Assembly: GCA_016841725.1 (NCBI GenBank)
Contig: JAENYP010000001.1
Span: 310,001 to 374,000, forward strand
From: Thermincola carboxydiphila
GTDB taxonomy: Bacteria; Bacillota; Thermincolia; Thermincolales; UBA2595
DNA: 64,000 bases
Direction of reading: 5' to 3'
Shown: positions 61,501 to 64,000 of the stretch, in pieces
How the letters are laid out: each line of letters begins with the position of its first letter
Numbering within the stretch: position 1 is the first letter of the stretch
The notes under the pieces: generated by a model
Seen by the model: the letters and a program-made list of their open reading frames with translations, nothing else
Database searches by the model: none
What the model was told of the DNA's origin: nothing
Position numbers and translations under genes: made by a program

Positions 61501-61604
61501 AGTATGCCGTTGACAATACCGTCCAGAGCCCCCATATTCAGGGCAATCGCCAGCGCCACGGCCAAGACCTTAATCCACCATTGCTTTCCAATGATTTTCC
61601 GCAT
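58550..61604 (-). pseudogene. RHS-repeat polymorphic toxin with lysozyme-like tip, frameshifted near the N-terminus
   Basis: ATG 61604 (AGGAGG upstream) starts a signal peptide, then a FlgD-like Ig segment (HYTWDGKDNNGEPMDDGMYSIKM), and stops at 61038. The adjacent frame begins ENRLVSTRYPGEVIKYQYDEQGN and runs through about a dozen YD repeats, the Gly/Asn/Lys linker, the RHS core end (DPLGFSKKE) and a ~200-aa tip to 58550. The tip has KYGVKPEIIAGIIVKEQ and STGLGAVFPSTAKEAW, matching the transglycosylase/lysozyme fold with Glu in IIVKE as candidate catalyst. An out-of-frame deletion at ~61.07 kb fuses N-terminus to mid-repeat. Whether the 58550-61003 part is still expressed is unknown. Confidence 0.75.
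59223..60280. repeat. 1.06-kb direct repeat, copy B (RHS core end)
   Basis: Partner of 56793-57874. The repeat ends exactly where RHS core gives way to the variable tip (after GFSKKE) on one side and in the YD repeats on the other, as expected for homologous exchange of toxin tips. Confidence 0.9.
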
Positions 61605-61628
61605 TTACCATTCCTCCTTTGTAGACAT

Positions 61629-61673
61629 TAAAAAGGCGCGCATCTTTCAGTTCCCGATACGCGCGCCTTTTTA
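61629..61673 (-). terminator. intrinsic terminator in the riboswitch expression platform
   Basis: Minus strand AAAAGGCGCGC-GTATCGGGAACTGAAAGAT-GCGCGCCTTTTT, an 11-bp stem ending in a U-tract, placed about 110 nt after the GEMM aptamer and 25 nt before the RHS ATG. Upstream GTACTTCA and TGAAGTA can pair with each other, offering an alternative fold that reaches the terminator's 5' side. Confidence 0.8.
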
Positions 61674-61779
61674 TACTTCATTCCTTAGCCTTTTCCACAA
61701 ATGTGGAAAAGATATACTTTTCTGAAGTACAAAAAACACCTACCCGATAAGATAGATGTCCTTTAGTGTAAGGTAATAT

Positions 61780-61892
61780 TTCAAATTCTGCTTCGGCAGC
61801 CCGGCTGTCGTGGCAGGGGTAACCCCCACCCTTAGACCCGTGGCTTTGCGCCCCCGCCTTTCAACGGGTTTGCCTTTTTCGGGAAATTTGAA
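61780..61892 (-). ncRNA. cyclic-di-GMP-I (GEMM-I) riboswitch aptamer
   Basis: Minus strand reads TTCAAATT...GGCAAACCCGTTGAAAGGCGGGGGCGCAAAGCCACGGGTCTAAGGG...ACAGCCGGGCTGCCG...AATTTGAA. It has all GEMM-I hallmarks: GGCAAACC, a GAAA tetraloop context, GCGCAAAGCC, CUAA, and the second-stem receptor GCCGGGCTGCC; P1 (TTCAAATT/AATTTGAA) is perfect. The base before CAAACC is G, which fits c-di-GMP rather than the cGAMP-preferring A variant (by my recall of the numbering). It lies upstream of a terminator and the RHS toxin gene, so it should control that transcript. Confidence 0.87.
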
Positions 61893-62149
61893 TCTATTCT
61901 GTTTTCATAGAGTGGTTTGGGTTTTTTGACATTGTTTCCAATTCTTCTCCATATTGCCCATATTTTCCTGTCCATTTGGAATGAAATGCGGTCTTTGGGG
62001 GTTAAAATGCGGTTTTGAGGGTTTGAAATGCGGTTTGCTCATTATCAAATTGAAATCCTTCATAATTAGGTGAACCAAAAAAGATATGGAACGCAAAAAG
62101 GAGTACCCGCTTTTTGGCAGCGAATACTCCCTAGGAAACTGATTATATA

Positions 62150-63016
62150 TTATAGCAGGTTAAGTGAATTGAGCAATGGTTTGGGATCAACATATACTTT
62201 GTCAAGGGCTAGCTTGTCAGCAGAAATTCCCATCGCCAGACCAATCAGCTGGGTAAAGAACAGTGTCGGGATATTGAAGTTTGTCTTATATTTCTTGTTA
62301 ATCTGTGATTGGCGCATATCCAGGTTCATCTGGCACATCGTACATGCGGCAACTACGGCCTGGGCTCCGGAATCCTTGGCCATCTGAAGGATATCCCTGC
62401 TGGCTTTCCAGGTGGCATCCTGATTGGTAAAACAGAGTGATGCCCCGCAGCATTCAGTCTTATAAGGCCAGTCAATTACTTCAGCGCCAAGAGTTCTCAT
62501 TATTTCATCAAGAGATTGGGGATTTTCGGGGTCATCAAAGAAGCCAAAGGTTTTCGGGGGTTTTACCAGGGCACACCCATAATAATTCACCACTCTTAAA
62601 CCCTTAAGAGGTTTTTTGACCACTGAGGAATCAATCTTATCCATGAAAATTTCGATGACGTTTTTAATTTTCATATCACTCTTATCAATTTTCTTTTCCA
62701 GGGCATTCTCCAGGTGCTGTTTCATTTCCGGGTTTTCGTTCATATCCCGTTGAGCCAAAAAATGCCTTACATAACAGGCCGGACATGGGGCCGTAAATTC
62801 TTCACACCCTGTAGTCTCCGCATTAACTACATTTCTGGCCGGGAGTGCAAATGAGAGAAAATGGCTGGTACTATGGGCTGATGATCCGCCACAGCAGTTC
62901 CAGTCAGGTACTTCAACAACGTCAATTCCCAGGGGACCGCTAATTGCTCTAAAAGATATATCTAATTCCTTTGATGAACCGTTCAGGCCGCAACCCGGAT
63001 AATAAGCTACTTTCAC
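62150..63016 (-). CDS. hdrB: heterodisulfide reductase subunit B-like (HdrB)
   Basis: A 288-aa protein with two CCG (cysteine-rich) domains: YYPGCGLNGSSKELD, DWNCCGGSS, CPACYVRH in the first; NYYGCALVKPP, ECCGASLCF, CTMCQMNLDMRQ in the second. These bind the noncubane [4Fe-4S] clusters where HdrB reduces disulfides. In bacteria HdrBC partners with an HdrA flavoprotein for electron bifurcation or thiol-linked redox; no hdrA is in the window. It lies 6 nt after hdrC. Confidence 0.9.
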   Translation of the reverse strand: MKVAYYPGCGLNGSSKELDISFRAISGPLGIDVVEVPDWNCCGGSSAHSTSHFLSFALPARNVVNAETTGCEEFTAPCPACYVRHFLAQRDMNENPEMKQHLENALEKKIDKSDMKIKNVIEIFMDKIDSSVVKKPLKGLRVVNYYGCALVKPPKTFGFFDDPENPQSLDEIMRTLGAEVIDWPYKTECCGASLCFTNQDATWKASRDILQMAKDSGAQAVVAACTMCQMNLDMRQSQINKKYKTNFNIPTLFFTQLIGLAMGISADKLALDKVYVDPKPLLNSLNLL

Positions 63017-63022
63017 CTAAAA

Positions 63023-63589
63023 TCACTCTCCGATCTTTTTCGCATAATCATAAAGTTTCTTCATTTCGTCTCTGCCTTTTATATTATGGGGCAGAAGGGA
63101 AAGCTTGCCCCTCAGGAACATCGGCAATCCAAGGTCGGTATCCTGAAAAAGATTACCCGTTCCCAAGTTAAGCCCAAGAGCCAGACCCACTTCGTATAAC
63201 CTTCCGTGGCTCTTAATAGAGTTCATAAATGTTGTATGGAATACATGCATGTTCTTGCCTTTACCGACAATTCCTCTATGATATGCAATGACCCTCAATG
63301 TATCCATCAATTTTGCGATATCAATATCTCTAGGACAGCGGGTGGTACATGTGGCACACGTAGCACATGTCTGTACCGTAAAGCTTTTCAGCACTTCATC
63401 AACCATGCCGTCCTGAAGCATCCTCATAATCTGGCTGGGCGGGTAATCCATAGTAAACTGGAAGGGGCAGCCCCCTGTACACTTCATGCATTGAAAGCAC
63501 TGACCCGGGTCCTGTCCGCTCTCTTCCTTAAGTTCCCGAAGGAATTCTTTGTTTCTATCCAGTGTCTGTGTAACGTTCATCTTACTCAT
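63023..63589 (-). CDS. hdrC: heterodisulfide reductase subunit C-like (HdrC)
   Basis: A 188-aa iron-sulfur protein: CFQCMKCTGGCPF and CATCATCTTRCPRDIDIAKLMDTLR bind two [4Fe-4S] clusters; a helical C-terminus follows (GLNLGTGNLFQDTDLGLPMFLRGKLSLLPHNIKG). It passes electrons to HdrB. A GAGGGATAGG ribosome site precedes the ATG. A perfect 10-bp inverted repeat lies 35 nt upstream and may be its operator. Confidence 0.9.
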   Translation of the reverse strand: MSKMNVTQTLDRNKEFLRELKEESGQDPGQCFQCMKCTGGCPFQFTMDYPPSQIMRMLQDGMVDEVLKSFTVQTCATCATCTTRCPRDIDIAKLMDTLRVIAYHRGIVGKGKNMHVFHTTFMNSIKSHGRLYEVGLALGLNLGTGNLFQDTDLGLPMFLRGKLSLLPHNIKGRDEMKKLYDYAKKIGE

Positions 63590-63623
63590 CCCTATCCCTC
63601 GCTTATCCTAAATTCATACTTTA

Positions 63624-63651
63624 GAATTATTCTACATTGTCAGAATAATTC
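63624..63651. promoter_or_regulatory. perfect inverted repeat upstream of hdrCB (candidate operator)
   Basis: GAATTATTCT-N8-AGAATAATTC, 35-62 nt before the hdrC start. Symmetric, A+T-rich half-sites with two-turn spacing suit a dimeric repressor. It has no U-tract, so it is not a terminator for hdrCB. Confidence 0.4.
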
Positions 63652-64000
63652 CTCTTTTAAAAGACAAAAAACTGTAATTACCCGTATATATTCCAAATTG
63701 CTGCACATTCCGCCCCGCTTTGTCGACTGCCCACAACTCCGGCCAGCCGCGCAGTGAAGGCGCGCAACGACGCCAGCGCCCATTTTCCCCTACATGCATA
63801 TAAAAAAATGTGTTTTTTCTTTTTAGCATTCATCCGACCCCGGAGGTGGGAAAATGCCCTCTGACAAGGCGCACGGATGACCGTAACCACAAGCGTACTG
63901 GACGTACGCAGAGGATTACGGTCATCCGCGTAACGAAGTCAGGGGGCATTTTCCCCTACATGCACATATATATAAACATAAAAGCGAAAACCCTACTCTT
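63652..64000. other. noncoding right end of the window
   Basis: No ORF here has a ribosome site or family resemblance. It is dominated by the 108-bp palindrome at 63848-63955. An 18-bp direct repeat CATTTTCCCCTACATGCA occurs at 63781-63798 and 63947-63964, the second copy including the palindrome's right edge. Probably repeat or mobile-element DNA. Confidence 0.5.
63848..63955. repeat. 108-bp nested imperfect palindrome
   Basis: All arms share one centre at about 63901: outer GGGAAAATGCCCTCTGAC / GTCAGGGGGCATTTTCCC, middle GGATGACCGTAA / TTACGGTCATCC, inner GCGTAC / GTACGC. It can form a very long hairpin or cruciform. No terminator-like U-tract follows on either strand. Confidence 0.8.

Noticed and set aside
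63678-63890. Two small minus ORFs (65 and 70 aa) near the right edge
   Set aside because: They cross the palindrome and repeat region, have no ribosome site and resemble no family.

Overview
The window looks like a chromosomal segment of an anaerobic, spore-forming Firmicute of the Peptococcaceae / Desulfotomaculum-Pelotomaculum type. This is inferred from gene content only: CotE-family coat proteins, YheC/D-type ATP-grasp proteins, a futalosine-type menaquinone operon, a Tat-exported [NiFe] hydrogenase, a selenocysteine formate dehydrogenase, and HdrBC. Almost everything except the spore-coat block (16.7-25.5 kb) and two small units is on the minus strand.

0-8 kb: a cyclopropane-fatty-acid synthase cut by the window edge, a four-LysM wall protein, a class II aldolase, a DUF2157/DUF4401 + GDYXXLXY membrane pair broken by an amber codon, a small DMT transporter and a three-gene ABC-2 exporter. 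8-11.5 kb is sparse: a 31-codon unit with its own promoter and terminator, a hairpin-rich stretch, a MITE-like repeat and two unrecognised membrane/secreted proteins. 11.5-14.6 kb is a compact ECF-sigma regulon: sigma factor, DUF4367 membrane partner, and three promoters of the same shape (GGAACC-N13-A(C/T)CATC) driving the sigma operon, a decayed subtilase and a secreted protein.

16.7-25.5 kb is the most unusual block: two CotE paralogues, four consecutive YheC/D ATP-grasp proteins, a fifth protein with a PhiEco32-type carboxylate-amine ligase domain, and a (GGYPEMYP)n tyrosine-rich protein that is the obvious candidate substrate or scaffold. A divergent MurF-like ligase lies convergently after it.

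27-45 kb is respiratory: a membrane-bound [NiFe] hydrogenase operon under a clear sigma-54 promoter, the adjacent sigma-54 activator fused to a ferredoxin/[FeFe]-hydrogenase-like sensor, a LarA homologue, a GGDEF response regulator, FdhE, and an FDH operon whose catalytic subunit reads through UGA with an E. coli-like SECIS hairpin. 44.9-54.1 kb is one long minus-strand run joining selB, tatC, tatA, mqnC, mqnA, mqnE, ubiX, mqnP and a polyprenyl-synthase-like/MenG fusion. It supplies selenocysteine decoding, Tat export and menaquinone for the two dehydrogenases.

54.2-62 kb holds an HD-GYP protein and an RHS-repeat toxin locus with a 1.06-kb duplicated tip, lysozyme-like C-termini, PepSY-like putative immunity proteins and several decayed fragments. 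It is preceded by a cyclic-di-GMP-I (GEMM) riboswitch and a terminator. hdrB and hdrC follow, and the window ends in a 108-bp nested palindrome. No rRNA, tRNA or CRISPR array was seen.
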